Shown: positions 40,431 to 48,931, counted from the stretch's first letter. The stretch is DNA of 55,498 bases from CAYVZZ01 sp964456185 (GCA_964456185.1 CAYVZZ010000003.1:1-55498); one strand, 5' to 3'. Notes: generated by a model not told the origin, from the sequence alone. A program made the numbers and translations.

Positions 40431-41450
40431 TTAGGTCGGTGCTGAGGTGGGCGAGTGAGGCTGGGGGCTGCCCTGAGGTTTGCGTTTCGTCATGGTATCG
40501 TCACCCTGCGTCCCTTCTTCGCGCTGTATCGTCCAGGTATGAATGGGTGTATGGCCTTCGCGTTCCCACTCAGGTGGCTTCCAGAAGTGCTTCAAACGTT
40601 GCCACAAATGGCCGGGAGCCAGCGCATCGCGCCACATGTCGACAAATTCGTGAACATTCAGCACAAGGAAATTGTACGATTTGATCTGGCGGGTGATGCC
40701 ATACTCCACTTTTTCAACCTCTGGCTCATAGGTGCCAAACAGGTGATCAAAGATCATCAGCACACCGCCAAAGTTTTTGTCGATATATTGCGGATTGCGA
40801 CCATGATGCACCCGATGATTGGAAGGCGTATCGATTAACCACTCTATTACTGGATGGAACTTGCCCACCGATTCGGTATGGATGAACCATTGGTAAGCGA
40901 GGTTGGCACCCAGCATCAAAGCAATGACGGCAGGATGCACGCCAAAGAGTACGGGTGGCAGGAAAAATACCCACACACCCACCACATTGGTGAGAATGCT
41001 TTGGCGTGCCGCGGTGGTCATGTTCATGGTTTCGCCTGTGTGATGCGACACATGCTGTGACCAAAACCAGCGTACGCGATGCGCACTGCGGTGATAGCCG
41101 TAATAACACAATTCCTCGATCACAAAAATCAGTGGCAGAGTCCAGGCGTTGATCGGCACCGTCCAGATGCGATGTTCCCAAACGGTGGCAATAATCGCAC
41201 CCACCATGAGAATATGCATCAGCACTTCAGTCGCATAGAAACAAGCCCCCAACCCCAGGTTGGCGAATACCTCCCGGTAGTCGAAACCTTCACCGGCTCC
41301 GGTTTGCCAAGTGCCTTTTCGCATGCGTCGGTTGAGCCATTCCAGCCCAAGGCTAAGCCCAAACAACGGCAGCATGCCGAACAGCAGCACTTGCTTCCAG
41401 TCGATGTGTGGACCATAAACAAACGTCGCCACTTGATTGATAATATCCAT
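40431..41450 (-). CDS. sterol desaturase/fatty acid hydroxylase superfamily membrane protein
   Basis: The 339-residue protein has several TM segments and the histidine clusters of this di-iron superfamily: HRSAH, HVSHH and HRVHH, with HEFV and related residues further on. The layout resembles bacterial members close to alkylglycerol monooxygenase/sterol desaturases. The C-terminal 30 residues are Pro/Thr-rich and hydrophilic. The ATG at 41450 has AGGAG upstream. It is the second gene of an operon led by another hydroxylase (41472-42107). The lipid substrate is unknown. Confidence 0.87.
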   Translation of the reverse strand: MDIINQVATFVYGPHIDWKQVLLFGMLPLFGLSLGLEWLNRRMRKGTWQTGAGEGFDYREVFANLGLGACFYATEVLMHILMVGAIIATVWEHRIWTVPINAWTLPLIFVIEELCYYGYHRSAHRVRWFWSQHVSHHTGETMNMTTAARQSILTNVVGVWVFFLPPVLFGVHPAVIALMLGANLAYQWFIHTESVGKFHPVIEWLIDTPSNHRVHHGRNPQYIDKNFGGVLMIFDHLFGTYEPEVEKVEYGITRQIKSYNFLVLNVHEFVDMWRDALAPGHLWQRLKHFWKPPEWEREGHTPIHTWTIQREEGTQGDDTMTKRKPQGSPQPHSPTSAPT

Positions 41451-41471
41451 GGAGCCTCTCCTGTTTATGAA

Positions 41472-42107
41472 TTAAGCGACACCAGCCACAGCCAGTGACT
41501 CGCCTTTTTGACGCTTGGCCCGGTCGAGTCGAGAACGTTCATCGATTCGCTTGTAAGATTTGCGCAATACCTTTTTGGCAACACGGTTGATCGGTTTTTC
41601 CACTATTTTAGGTAGCTTCATGCCCAGCGGATTGGTTTCGGCAATCGCCGGGTCGGAAATCACCCGCGTGCCCATGATGTAGTCGAACCAGGGACGGGTA
41701 ACGCACCAGTTGGCATCCTGACTGGCGTTCATATGATGATCGTAGTGCCAAGGGATGCGGTTTTTGGCATAGTCGGGATCCAGATGGCACTTGCTGTGAA
41801 CATGCCAGTAGTTCCAGGCGCCATACCAAGTGCCCAGCGTAAAGAAGGGCGCTATGGGGGCGACCAATGTTGTCGCGGCCGCGATACCGATCAACGCCGT
41901 CTTTTCATTGAACATTTCCTGGTTGCGCCACATGGATTCGCCATAGCCCTCGTCATGAAAGCCATTCAAGCGCGACCGTTTGTGATGGCGGATGTGCGTA
42001 AAGAAGGGGCTGTTACGATGTTTGGCGGGGTATTCGTGTAGCCACACCTTATGGGCGTACCACTCGAAGGCATTAGTCGCGAGAAGACCAAGGGGGAATC
42101 CGAGCAT
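41472..42107 (-). CDS. fatty acid hydroxylase-like protein (histidine-box family)
   Basis: The 211-residue protein has hydrophobic segments and His boxes HIRHHKRSR, WHVHSKCH and HYDHHMN, plus EWYAHKVWLHEYPAKH near the N-terminus. It is shorter than its neighbour and ends in a basic tail (KVLRKSYKRIDERSRLDRAKRQK). It is the first gene of the leftward operon, with GGAGG before the ATG, and is divergent from the AraC-type regulator. Both hydroxylases probably act in succession or on related lipids, which is inferred from linkage only. Confidence 0.82.
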   Translation of the reverse strand: MLGFPLGLLATNAFEWYAHKVWLHEYPAKHRNSPFFTHIRHHKRSRLNGFHDEGYGESMWRNQEMFNEKTALIGIAAATTLVAPIAPFFTLGTWYGAWNYWHVHSKCHLDPDYAKNRIPWHYDHHMNASQDANWCVTRPWFDYIMGTRVISDPAIAETNPLGMKLPKIVEKPINRVAKKVLRKSYKRIDERSRLDRAKRQKGESLAVAGVA

Positions 42108-42141
42108 GTGGTGACCTCCGTTGTTAAATGATGGAGGTATC

Positions 42142-42204
42142 TTGACAGTACAGGATGCGGCTGTATTGACACGCCAAGGTAATTTTTGACATTGTGCGCC
42201 AAGG
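42142..42204. promoter_or_regulatory. direct repeats in the AraC/hydroxylase divergent promoter
   Basis: TTGACA occurs at 42142, 42166 and 42186, and CGCCAAGG at 42172-42179 and 42197-42204. The second and third TTGACA each precede a CGCCAAGG. Direct repeats of this kind are typical AraC-family operators. The last copy overlaps the AraC gene's ribosome binding site (AAGGAGG), which could allow autoregulation. Confidence 0.45.
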
Positions 42205-42217
42205 AGGTCAGTGTGCC

Positions 42218-43207
42218 ATGAACGAAATTCACGTCTGGGGCGGTTTGGCGGGGCTGTTGATCAGTTATTTGGAGACACGGCATATTGATGACGCTGAACT
42301 GCGCATCACGCTACAGCAATACAATACCCATCAGCGGATGCCGATCACCACTTGGTGGGCATTGCTGAATAAACTGGCCGCTATCGACCCGGTGCCGGCG
42401 TTGGGCATCCGCATCGGCCAGCAGATTCAGGTGCATCATTTGGGGGTGCTGGGTTATCTGGCCACCACTTGCACGACGCTGGGCGAGGTCATGTTGCGTT
42501 TTCAACGGTTTCAGCCGCTGCTTCACAACCTCAACCCCAACCTGATTGATCACGAAGCGGATGTCACACGACTCAGTTGGGATCCCTCCTATGGACGCTC
42601 CACGCAATTGTCCGATGAAGTGTTGGCCTCAAGCATGCTTAACATTGCGCGCCTTCTGACGGGGCAGCCGACACTGGCACCCAAGCGCATTTGTTTTGCT
42701 GGCCGTGAGCCAAAGCAGCCCGATATTTACCAACAATTGCTGGGTTGTCCGGTGGCGTTTAACGCCCATACTTTGATTCTGGCGTTGCCTGACGAAGCGC
42801 TGGCATTGCCCATCGACAGCCGCGACCCCCACCTGCGCGACATTCTTGATCAGCAAGCCGAAGCCCTGATGCAAACCATCCCCAGCCCGGATGCCTTTCT
42901 TGCCAAGTTGCAGCACACCATGCTGGAAGCCTTGCAGGCAGGAGAATCATCGCAAAAACAGGTGGCAGACAAAATGGGCGTTCCCTCACGGACTTTATAT
43001 CGGCAGCTCGAATCGCGTGCTGTGACTTATAAAGGGCTACTCAGCAGGCTTCGCTTTCAGCTAGCCAAGCGTTATTTGGCGAACCCTAATTTATCACTAC
43101 CAGAAATTGCGTTGATGCTGGGATATTCTGAACAAAGCGCATTTACTCGTGCGTTTAAGGGATGGTGTGGATACACGCCCTTACGTTATCGAAAGACGCT
43201 CGTATAA
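42218..43207 (+). CDS. AraC family transcriptional regulator
   Basis: The 329-residue protein has an N-terminal arabinose-binding-like domain of the PF12625 type (GIRIGQQIQVHHLGVLGYLATTC, then FQRFQPLLHNL) and a C-terminal pair of HTH motifs (VADKMGVPSRTLYRQLESR, and LPEIALMLGYSEQSAFTRAFKGW followed by GYTPLRYR). The ATG at 42218 is selected because AAGGAGG lies just upstream; a GTG at 42194 precedes that site. It is divergent from the hydroxylase operon and is its likely regulator. Confidence 0.92.
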   Translation: MNEIHVWGGLAGLLISYLETRHIDDAELRITLQQYNTHQRMPITTWWALLNKLAAIDPVPALGIRIGQQIQVHHLGVLGYLATTCTTLGEVMLRFQRFQPLLHNLNPNLIDHEADVTRLSWDPSYGRSTQLSDEVLASSMLNIARLLTGQPTLAPKRICFAGREPKQPDIYQQLLGCPVAFNAHTLILALPDEALALPIDSRDPHLRDILDQQAEALMQTIPSPDAFLAKLQHTMLEALQAGESSQKQVADKMGVPSRTLYRQLESRAVTYKGLLSRLRFQLAKRYLANPNLSLPEIALMLGYSEQSAFTRAFKGWCGYTPLRYRKTLV

Positions 43208-43211
43208 AACA

Positions 43212-43243
43212 AAACCGTCGCAGCTGATGAGCTACGACGGTTT
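43212..43243. terminator. bidirectional intrinsic terminator
   Basis: AAACCGTCG (43212-43220) and CGACGGTTT (43235-43243) pair around a 14-base loop between the convergent AraC and thiolase genes. On the minus strand the stem is followed by TGTTTTA, a usable T-run for the thiolase transcript. Confidence 0.75.
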
Positions 43244-43265
43244 CGTGGCGTTCTTAACGGGGTGA

Positions 43266-44447
43266 TTAAACCAGCTCGATAGCCACCGCCGTGGCTTCAC
43301 CACCGCCAATACACAGGCTGGCCACACCACGTTTGCCGCCGGTGCGTTTCAGCGCATTGATCAGGGTGACGATCATGCGGGCACCAGTGCAGCCCAAGGG
43401 GTGACCCAAAGCACAAGCACCGCCGTGGATGTTGAGCTTTTCATGGGGAATGCCCAGTTCATACATCGGCATCATGGCAACCATGGCGAAGGCTTCGTTG
43501 ACTTCAAACAAGTCGACGTCGTCTATGCTCCAGCCCACTTTCTTCATCACATTTTCTGTGGCGCAAATGGGCGCCAGTGTAAATTCGTCTGGCTGGCGGC
43601 TGTGAGTGGCATGCGCCAAGATGCGTGCTTGCGCGGTGAGGCCGCGTTCTTGTGCGACGGATTCGCGAGTGAGCACTAAAGCGGCGGCACCATCGGAAAT
43701 AGAGCTGGAGTTGGCCGCCGTCACAGTGCCGTCTTTAGCGAAAGCAGGACGCAGTTTGGGAATCTTGTCGATTTTGGCGTTACCGGGTTGTTCGTCAGTA
43801 TCCACGACGTATTCTTTACGGCGGGTGGAAACCGTCACCGGTGTAATTTCGTCTTTAAACCAGCCTTCGTCGATGGCTTGTTGAGCACGCTTCAGCGAGG
43901 CAATGGCGAAATCGTCCATTTGTTCGCGCGTAATGCCTTTTTTGTCGGCCATTTCTTGGGCAAAGGTGCCCATGGCGCGTTTGGTATCCGGGTCGTCCAA
44001 GCCATCCATGAACATGTGGTCATAGATTTTGCCGTGTCCCATGCGCATGCCAGCACGCGCCTTGTCGAGCAGATAGGGGGCGTTGGACATGGATTCCATG
44101 CCGCCTGCTACCACCACATCATTGGTGCCGGCTTTGATGGAGTCGTGCGCCAGCATCACGGTTTTCATACCGGAACCGCAGACTTTGTTAACCGTAACGG
44201 CACCGGCATCATTGGGTAGTCCGGCCTTGCGCATGGCTTGGCGGGCAGGCGCTTGACCGACGCCGGCGGGCAGTACGCAGCCCATCAGCACTTCATCGAT
44301 GTCTTCGTCCTTGGCGCCGCTGCGGTCAACCGCTGCGCGAATGGCGGCAGCGCCCAGTTCAGTGGCGGAAAGGGGCGAAAGTTCGCCTTGAAAACCGCCC
44401 ATAGCGGTGCGGGCGTTGCTGACAATAACAATGGAATCGTCGGCCAT
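43266..44447 (-). CDS. acetyl-CoA C-acyltransferase (thiolase II type)
   Basis: The 393-residue thiolase has nucleophile Cys90 in VNKVCGSGMK, HGGACALGHPLGCTGAR with the catalytic His, and the C-terminal Cys in CIGGGEA. Length and sequence fit biosynthetic acetyl-CoA acetyltransferases (AtoB/PhaA type), which make acetoacetyl-CoA. It would feed HMG-CoA synthase, although a role in short-chain fatty acid or PHB metabolism is equally compatible. It is monocistronic. Confidence 0.92.
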   Translation of the reverse strand: MADDSIVIVSNARTAMGGFQGELSPLSATELGAAAIRAAVDRSGAKDEDIDEVLMGCVLPAGVGQAPARQAMRKAGLPNDAGAVTVNKVCGSGMKTVMLAHDSIKAGTNDVVVAGGMESMSNAPYLLDKARAGMRMGHGKIYDHMFMDGLDDPDTKRAMGTFAQEMADKKGITREQMDDFAIASLKRAQQAIDEGWFKDEITPVTVSTRRKEYVVDTDEQPGNAKIDKIPKLRPAFAKDGTVTAANSSSISDGAAALVLTRESVAQERGLTAQARILAHATHSRQPDEFTLAPICATENVMKKVGWSIDDVDLFEVNEAFAMVAMMPMYELGIPHEKLNIHGGACALGHPLGCTGARMIVTLINALKRTGGKRGVASLCIGGGEATAVAIELV

Positions 44448-44666
44448 GCGGATTACCTCTTGATATGGAAATGGCCGCTATTGTACCTGTCTGCAGCAGA
44501 AGTGAGAACCGATACACGGCACAGGCGCGCGACATGGTGCAATCTGTCGGTCAGGTTGTTATTATCCGGCTACCATTGGTAGGCAAACTACCGTGCAGTA
44601 CCGAAAGTGGTGACAAACCCAACCACTTTCTTTTTATGACATACAAATTAAGAAGGGGATAGAAAA

Positions 44667-45240
44667 ATGGCATTTGAACTACCTGCATTGCCTTACGCAC
44701 AGGACGCTCTGGAACCCCACATCTCCAAAGAGACGCTGGAATACCACTACGGCAAACATCACCAAGGCTACTACAACAAGCTAAACGCTAAAGTAGAAGG
44801 CACGGCTGATGCCGACAAATCACTGGAAGAGATTATCAAGTCGTCTTCCAATGGCCTGTTCAATCTGGCAGCCCAATGCTGGAACCACACCTTCTACTGG
44901 AACAGCCTAAGCCCCAATGGTGGTGGCGAGCCGAAAGGCGACCTGGCTGATGCCATTAACAAGGCGTTTGGTTCTTACGACAACTTCAAAAAAGAACTGG
45001 CAGCCTCTGCTGGCGGCAACTTTGGTTCCGGCTGGACTTGGCTGGTGAAAAACAGCGATGGCAGTGTTGAAATCGTTAACACTGACGACGCTGACACCCC
45101 GGTTGCCCATGGCAAGCAAACTCCGTTGCTGACCGTTGACGTGTGGGAACATGCCTACTACANNNNNNNNNNCCAACTATCTTGAAGCCATCTTCAAGCT
45201 GATTAACTGGGATTTTGCCGAGCAAAACTACGCCGGCTAA
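44667..45240 (+). CDS. sodB: iron superoxide dismutase (interrupted by an assembly gap)
   Basis: The N-terminal 165 residues match Fe-SOD closely: metal ligands in EYHYGKHHQGYY (His) and QCWNHTFYW (His), and DVWEHAYY (Asp and His). After the N-run the sequence resumes in another frame as NYLEAIFKLINWDFAEQN, the expected C-terminus, ending at TAA 45238-45240. The segment missing between YY and NYLEA in Fe-SODs is about eight residues (24 bases), but only 13 positions are present here, so the frame break is an artefact. It decomposes superoxide in the cytoplasm. Confidence 0.93.
45163..45172. other. assembly gap (10 N)
   Basis: Ten N bases lie inside sodB. Ten is a common placeholder length and does not represent the true gap. 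Comparison with the conserved Fe-SOD C-terminus suggests that about 21 real bases are missing. Confidence 0.9.
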
Positions 45241-45248
45241 GCTAAATG

Positions 45249-45290
45249 AACTGGGCTACTATAATAGGTAGCCCAGTTTGTTTTATTTTC
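45249..45290 (+). terminator. intrinsic terminator of sodB
   Basis: AACTGGGCTAC (45249-45259) and GTAGCCCAGTT (45268-45278) form an 11-bp perfect stem followed by TTGTTTTATTTT. It separates sodB from the next gene. Confidence 0.88.
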
Positions 45291-45300
45291 GGAGTACCTC

Positions 45301-45870
45301 ATGCGTTTAATGCGTTTTCTCTTTGTGGCACTTTTCTCCGTTGGCCTTTTTGCTCAGGCGGCGGTGGCTGCTACACCAACCGATACCCAACAAAAAGCCG
45401 AGAGTGACCGAGTGGCCATGAGTCACCTCGCGCAGGCCGCGATGTCCCAAGCCATGCGGGTGATGTACAAACGCCAGAAACCCATATACCCCTTCGCGCT
45501 GCTACAATATAAAGATGGTCGCGTCGACTCTATTACCTACAAGCCGCAAAAAAATGCCGATGGCAGTTTGAAACCCCAGCCCGACGCCGATAAGTGGGCT
45601 GCCATGTTGTTCATGAAACTGAAACATATGGCAGCAACCCAGCCTAAACTGGAAATCGCCTTGTTAACGCGCATGGACAAGGTCGATACTAAAAACGGCA
45701 AGCAATTGCTGGGTATCTGGACCGAAGTAGACCATCGCGATGCGCGACCCTGGGTTGTCTTCTTGCCTTTGATTAAACAGAAGGATGGCTCGCGCAAAAA
45801 AGGGGAGCTTATCTATTACGCTACCAATCAGCCGATTTTTGCTCACGACATTGCAGATACGACTAAATAA
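45301..45870 (+). CDS. exported protein of unknown function
   Basis: The 189-residue protein has a clear Sec signal (1-23, VAVA-ATPT). The mature part is basic and soluble, with QYKDGRVDSITYKPQ, KLEIALLTRMDKVDTKNGKQ and VFLPLIKQKDGSRKKGELIYYATNQP. I do not recognise the family. The ATG at 45301 follows GGAGTACCTC. It ends six bases before the next gene, so the two are probably co-expressed. Confidence 0.75.
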   Translation: MRLMRFLFVALFSVGLFAQAAVAATPTDTQQKAESDRVAMSHLAQAAMSQAMRVMYKRQKPIYPFALLQYKDGRVDSITYKPQKNADGSLKPQPDADKWAAMLFMKLKHMAATQPKLEIALLTRMDKVDTKNGKQLLGIWTEVDHRDARPWVVFLPLIKQKDGSRKKGELIYYATNQPIFAHDIADTTK

Positions 45871-45875
45871 TTTTC

Positions 45876-46769
45876 ATGATTGACCCAGATAAAGAGCTTC
45901 CCCTCGGGGATATCGACCAGATCGACTTGGACGAAGACCCGCGTCGGTATGCGGCGCGTCGTAAGGCGCGAGAGATTGCTCAAGAGCAGGCGAAAAGCAA
46001 AAAGCCAGCTGCCAATAAACGCCCCGCTAAAAAGCCCAAGCCGCAAAAGGCCGCGACCAAATCGTCTGGGCGTGGGGTGCTAATCGCGTTAATTGTCTGT
46101 TTCGTCTTATTGCTCGGCCTAGCCGGGTGGAGTGTCAATCGTATCGATCAGCTACAGGCGCAATTGGTTGCGCAGCAGCAGGCTGCCGCTAAGCAATTGC
46201 AACAGCTCCAAGGGCGTATTTCGGCCACTGGTGATACGGCTAGCGAATCACGCGATAAATTGAGCGACACCTTGGCTGCATTACATAAAGATGTGGCGTC
46301 ATTGGACAAAACCCAAGAAAAGCACGCCAAAGAGCTACGTCGCCTGTCGGCCAATGATCGTCAAACCCGTCAGCGTGTTGGCGATTTGGAAGATCAGGCT
46401 GGCTCGGTGCAAAACAAAGTGGCCGCGTTGGCGGATGAGCTGGACAGTATTGATGCGTTACAAAAGACCGTTAAGGCGCAAAAGAAAGCACAGAAGCTGG
46501 CGGCTTTGAGCATGAGCCAGCTGCAGATGCAGCAAGATTTGAATGCCGCCCAAGTGAAAGAGCTGACTGATAATCTGGCCGCTAACCAAGAGCAGATGGA
46601 TGCCTTGAAGGCGGCGCCCGAGCAGCTTGATGCGCTGCAAAAACAGCTTGATGAAGTGCAGGCGGCGATCAGTGCCTTTGATAAATGGCGTTTGCAAGTC
46701 AATCAAAAGCTGCGTCAATCTCAATCAGCACCGGCGGCTTCTTCCTCAGGCAAACCGATTTCTGGGTGA
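45876..46769 (+). CDS. single-pass membrane protein with long coiled coil, unknown function
   Basis: The 297-residue protein has an acidic then very basic N-terminal region (to about residue 65), one transmembrane helix (about 68-90, VLIALIVCFVLLLGLAGW), and then a Gln/Ala/Leu/Lys-rich coiled coil to the end, with low-complexity AS/SS at the C-terminus. The topology is N-in, with the coiled coil in the periplasm. Such architecture occurs in envelope scaffold and division-associated proteins, and the cell-division cluster starts 750 bases downstream, but no family is recognised. Confidence 0.75.
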   Translation: MIDPDKELPLGDIDQIDLDEDPRRYAARRKAREIAQEQAKSKKPAANKRPAKKPKPQKAATKSSGRGVLIALIVCFVLLLGLAGWSVNRIDQLQAQLVAQQQAAAKQLQQLQGRISATGDTASESRDKLSDTLAALHKDVASLDKTQEKHAKELRRLSANDRQTRQRVGDLEDQAGSVQNKVAALADELDSIDALQKTVKAQKKAQKLAALSMSQLQMQQDLNAAQVKELTDNLAANQEQMDALKAAPEQLDALQKQLDEVQAAISAFDKWRLQVNQKLRQSQSAPAASSSGKPISG

Positions 46770-46801
46770 TTTCGTCACGCAGACCGGCTAGACTGTGCGC
46801 C

Positions 46802-47154
46802 GGATCGGCCAGGCAGTCGCTGTTAGCTTAAGCTAGCGGAGGAAAGTCCGGGCTCCACAGGGCAGGGTGCCAGGTAACGCCTGGGGGCATTATTGGCGAC
46901 GATAATGTCACGGCCAGTGCAGCAGAAAATAAACCGCCTGTTTCGGCAGGTAAGGGTGAAAAGGTGCGGTAAGAGCGCACCGCGTTGTCGGTAACGGCAA
47001 TGGCAGGGTAAACCCCACTCGGAGCAAGACCAAATAGGAATCTGTTGGCGCGGCCCGCGTCGGATTCGGGTAGGTTGCTAGAGGTCAGAGGCGACTCTGA
47101 TCCCAGAGGAATGACTGTCCACGACAGAACCCGGCTTATCGGCCGATCCACCTT
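46802..47154 (+). ncRNA. rnpB: RNase P RNA, class A
   Basis: The ends pair (GGATCGGCC at 46802-46810 with GGCCGATCC at 47141-47149). Conserved blocks are present: GGAGGAAAGTCCGGGCTCC, AGGGCAGGGTGCCAGGTAAC, GGTAAGGGTGAAAAGGTGCG, GGTAAGAGCGCACCG, GAGCAAGACCAAATAGG and GACAGAACCCGGCTTATCG. It matures tRNA 5' ends. Its place directly before mraZ is as in Pseudomonas. Confidence 0.97.
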
Positions 47155-47403
47155 CTTCTTGTCTCTCCTTTCTTCTTGGTGAGCCGTTCTGGCTCGCTAT
47201 ATTCCACAGAGAAACAAAAAAAAATTCTTTATAAAAATAAAGTCTAATACTTAAAGTGCTTTTAAGTATGGCCGGTTATCCTGCTGATTGCATTGCGCTG
47301 TTTTTCCTCCCACGCCCCGCCACGGTAGGCGCATGCAAAATAAATCAAACGCAACTTATTGATTTAACTAAATTAATGCTTATTGCCGCTTGTCGTGGTC
47401 TGC
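47155..47403. other. gene-free region between rnpB and the mraZ promoter, with a hairpin
   Basis: No gene is supported. A GAGCC/GGCTC hairpin follows the rnpB end (about 47181-47195). Then comes an A/T-rich tract and a perfect 9-bp inverted repeat ATACTTAAA/TTTAAGTAT (47247-47255 and 47261-47269, loop GTGCT). The AT-rich stem is not a typical terminator and might be an operator. Confidence 0.5.
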
Positions 47404-47466
47404 TTGACTTGCCAATCCTCTAACACCTAGAGTGGCGACATGTGGAGATGTGTGGGAAATTGTGGG
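47404..47466 (+). promoter_or_regulatory. mraZ promoter with four MraZ-binding repeats
   Basis: GTGG(N) occurs at 47432, 47442, 47452 and 47462, exactly every 10 bases, as expected for the tandem TGGGN-N5 repeats bound by the MraZ ring. A candidate promoter just upstream is TTGACT (47404-47409), 18 bases, TAGAGT (47428-47433), so MraZ would cover the -10 and start region and autorepress the division cluster. Confidence 0.8.
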
Positions 47467-47528
47467 TAATCATCCCAAAACTCACACAAACCGAATAACG
47501 ACAACGCAGACTCTCAGGGGATGCCGTG

Positions 47529-47972
47529 ATGTTTACCGGGCGTGCTGCCCTCAGCCTAGACAGTAAAGGTCGGATTGCAATTCCGACCCGCTTTCGCGAG
47601 AAGCTTATGGCTTCTTGCGAAGGTCGTGTCGTGCTGACTCAACATCCCATGGATACCTGTCTGTCATTGTACCCGCAAAACAACTGGGAAGAAGTGGCTC
47701 GCCAAGTGGCGTCATTGGGTGAGTCGCGTCGCAACATTCGTACCTTTAAGCGACGCTTTTTGGGCCAGGCCATCGAGCTACAGCTCGACAGCAATGGCCG
47801 CATCCTGATTCCCGGTGAATTGCGAGAGATGGCCGAGTTGGATAAGAAAGCCATGCTGGTCGGCCAATTAAGTCGTTTCGAGATTTGGTCAGAGGCGCTC
47901 TGGGAAGAGCAGCAAGCCCCATTGGAAGACGGCGACCTACCTGAAGACCTTATCGATTCACTGGCGCTGTAA
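47529..47972 (+). CDS. mraZ: transcriptional regulator MraZ
   Basis: The 147-residue protein has two SpoVT/AbrB-like MraZ domains: FTGRAALSLDSKGRIAIPTRFRE at the N-terminus and GQAIELQLDSNGRILIPGELREMA in the middle. MraZ represses its own cluster in Gammaproteobacteria. The ATG at 47529 gives the canonical start; a GTG at 47526 is immediately adjacent. It is the first gene of the dcw cluster, and rsmH follows two bases after its stop. Confidence 0.96.
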   Translation: MFTGRAALSLDSKGRIAIPTRFREKLMASCEGRVVLTQHPMDTCLSLYPQNNWEEVARQVASLGESRRNIRTFKRRFLGQAIELQLDSNGRILIPGELREMAELDKKAMLVGQLSRFEIWSEALWEEQQAPLEDGDLPEDLIDSLAL

Positions 47973-47974
47973 CC

Positions 47975-48931
47975 ATGTCGCAGGCAAAGCAGTATGCACA
48001 TCAGCCGGTTTTACTGGAGGAAGTGCTGGAAATGCTCATTACGCGGAAAGATGGCTGTTATGTCGATGGCACCTTTGGCCGAGGTGGCCACAGCCGCGCG
48101 TTATTGTCGCGACTCGCGCCTGAGGCTCGATTGATTGGTATCGATCGTGATCCGCAAGCGGTTGCTACGGGTCAGGCGTTGGCACAAGAGGACGGTCGCT
48201 TCCGCATTGTGGCCTCGCGTTTTGATTGCTTGCCTCAACAGGTGGTCGAACAAGGCTCTCGTTTTGACGGCATTTTGTTGGATTTGGGTGTGTCATCGCC
48301 TCAGCTGGATGATGCCGGTCGAGGCTTTAGTTTTATGCACGACGGCCCGCTTGATATGCGCATGGACCCGACCAGCGGCGAAGGCGTTGCCGATTGGCTG
48401 GCGCATGCACCGGAACAAACCATCGCCAATGTGATTTATCGCTATGGCGAAGAAAAGCGCTCGCGTGCCATTGCGCGTTTGATTTGCCAAACGCGCAAAA
48501 CAACTGCCATTACGCGCACTGGCCAGTTGGCCGGGCTGGTGGCACAGGTAGTGCGTTCTGAGCCGGGTAAGCATCCGGCGACACGCACCTTTCAGGCATT
48601 GCGTATTTTTATTAATCAGGAGTTGGAAGCCTTGCAAGAGGTGTTGGCGCAGGCGATTGACAGTTTGGCAGTGGGTGGCCGATTGGCGGTCATCAGCTTT
48701 CATTCGCTTGAAGATCGCATTGTGAAACGTTTTATGCGTGATGCATCTGGCCGTGCACCCAAGCCGCGCGGTGGTCTGCCGCCTGCGCTTGAGCAGACGC
48801 CAGACTTGCGGCTATTAGGACGTGCCATTCGGGCGGGAAAAGATGAGTTGGCGCGGAATGTACGAGCCCGTAGCGCCGTGTTGCGCGTGGCCGAACGCTT
48901 ACCGAGTGGGGAGGTGGCGCATGGCGTCTAA
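47975..48931 (+). CDS. rsmH: 16S rRNA (cytosine(1402)-N4)-methyltransferase
   Basis: The 318-residue RsmH/MraW N4-methylates C1402 of 16S rRNA. It has HQPVLLEEVLEML, the SAM motif YVDGTFGRGGHSRALL, GIDRDP, LLDLGVSSPQLDDAGRGFSF, and the C-terminal ISFHSLEDRIVKRFM. The stop overlaps the ftsL start region by 11 bases. Confidence 0.97.
   Translation: MSQAKQYAHQPVLLEEVLEMLITRKDGCYVDGTFGRGGHSRALLSRLAPEARLIGIDRDPQAVATGQALAQEDGRFRIVASRFDCLPQQVVEQGSRFDGILLDLGVSSPQLDDAGRGFSFMHDGPLDMRMDPTSGEGVADWLAHAPEQTIANVIYRYGEEKRSRAIARLICQTRKTTAITRTGQLAGLVAQVVRSEPGKHPATRTFQALRIFINQELEALQEVLAQAIDSLAVGGRLAVISFHSLEDRIVKRFMRDASGRAPKPRGGLPPALEQTPDLRLLGRAIRAGKDELARNVRARSAVLRVAERLPSGEVAHGV

Noticed and set aside
42146..42164. 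ACAG...CTGT in the AraC promoter considered as an SOS box
   Set aside because: The orientation is inverted relative to CTGT-N8-ACAG and the spacing is wrong.
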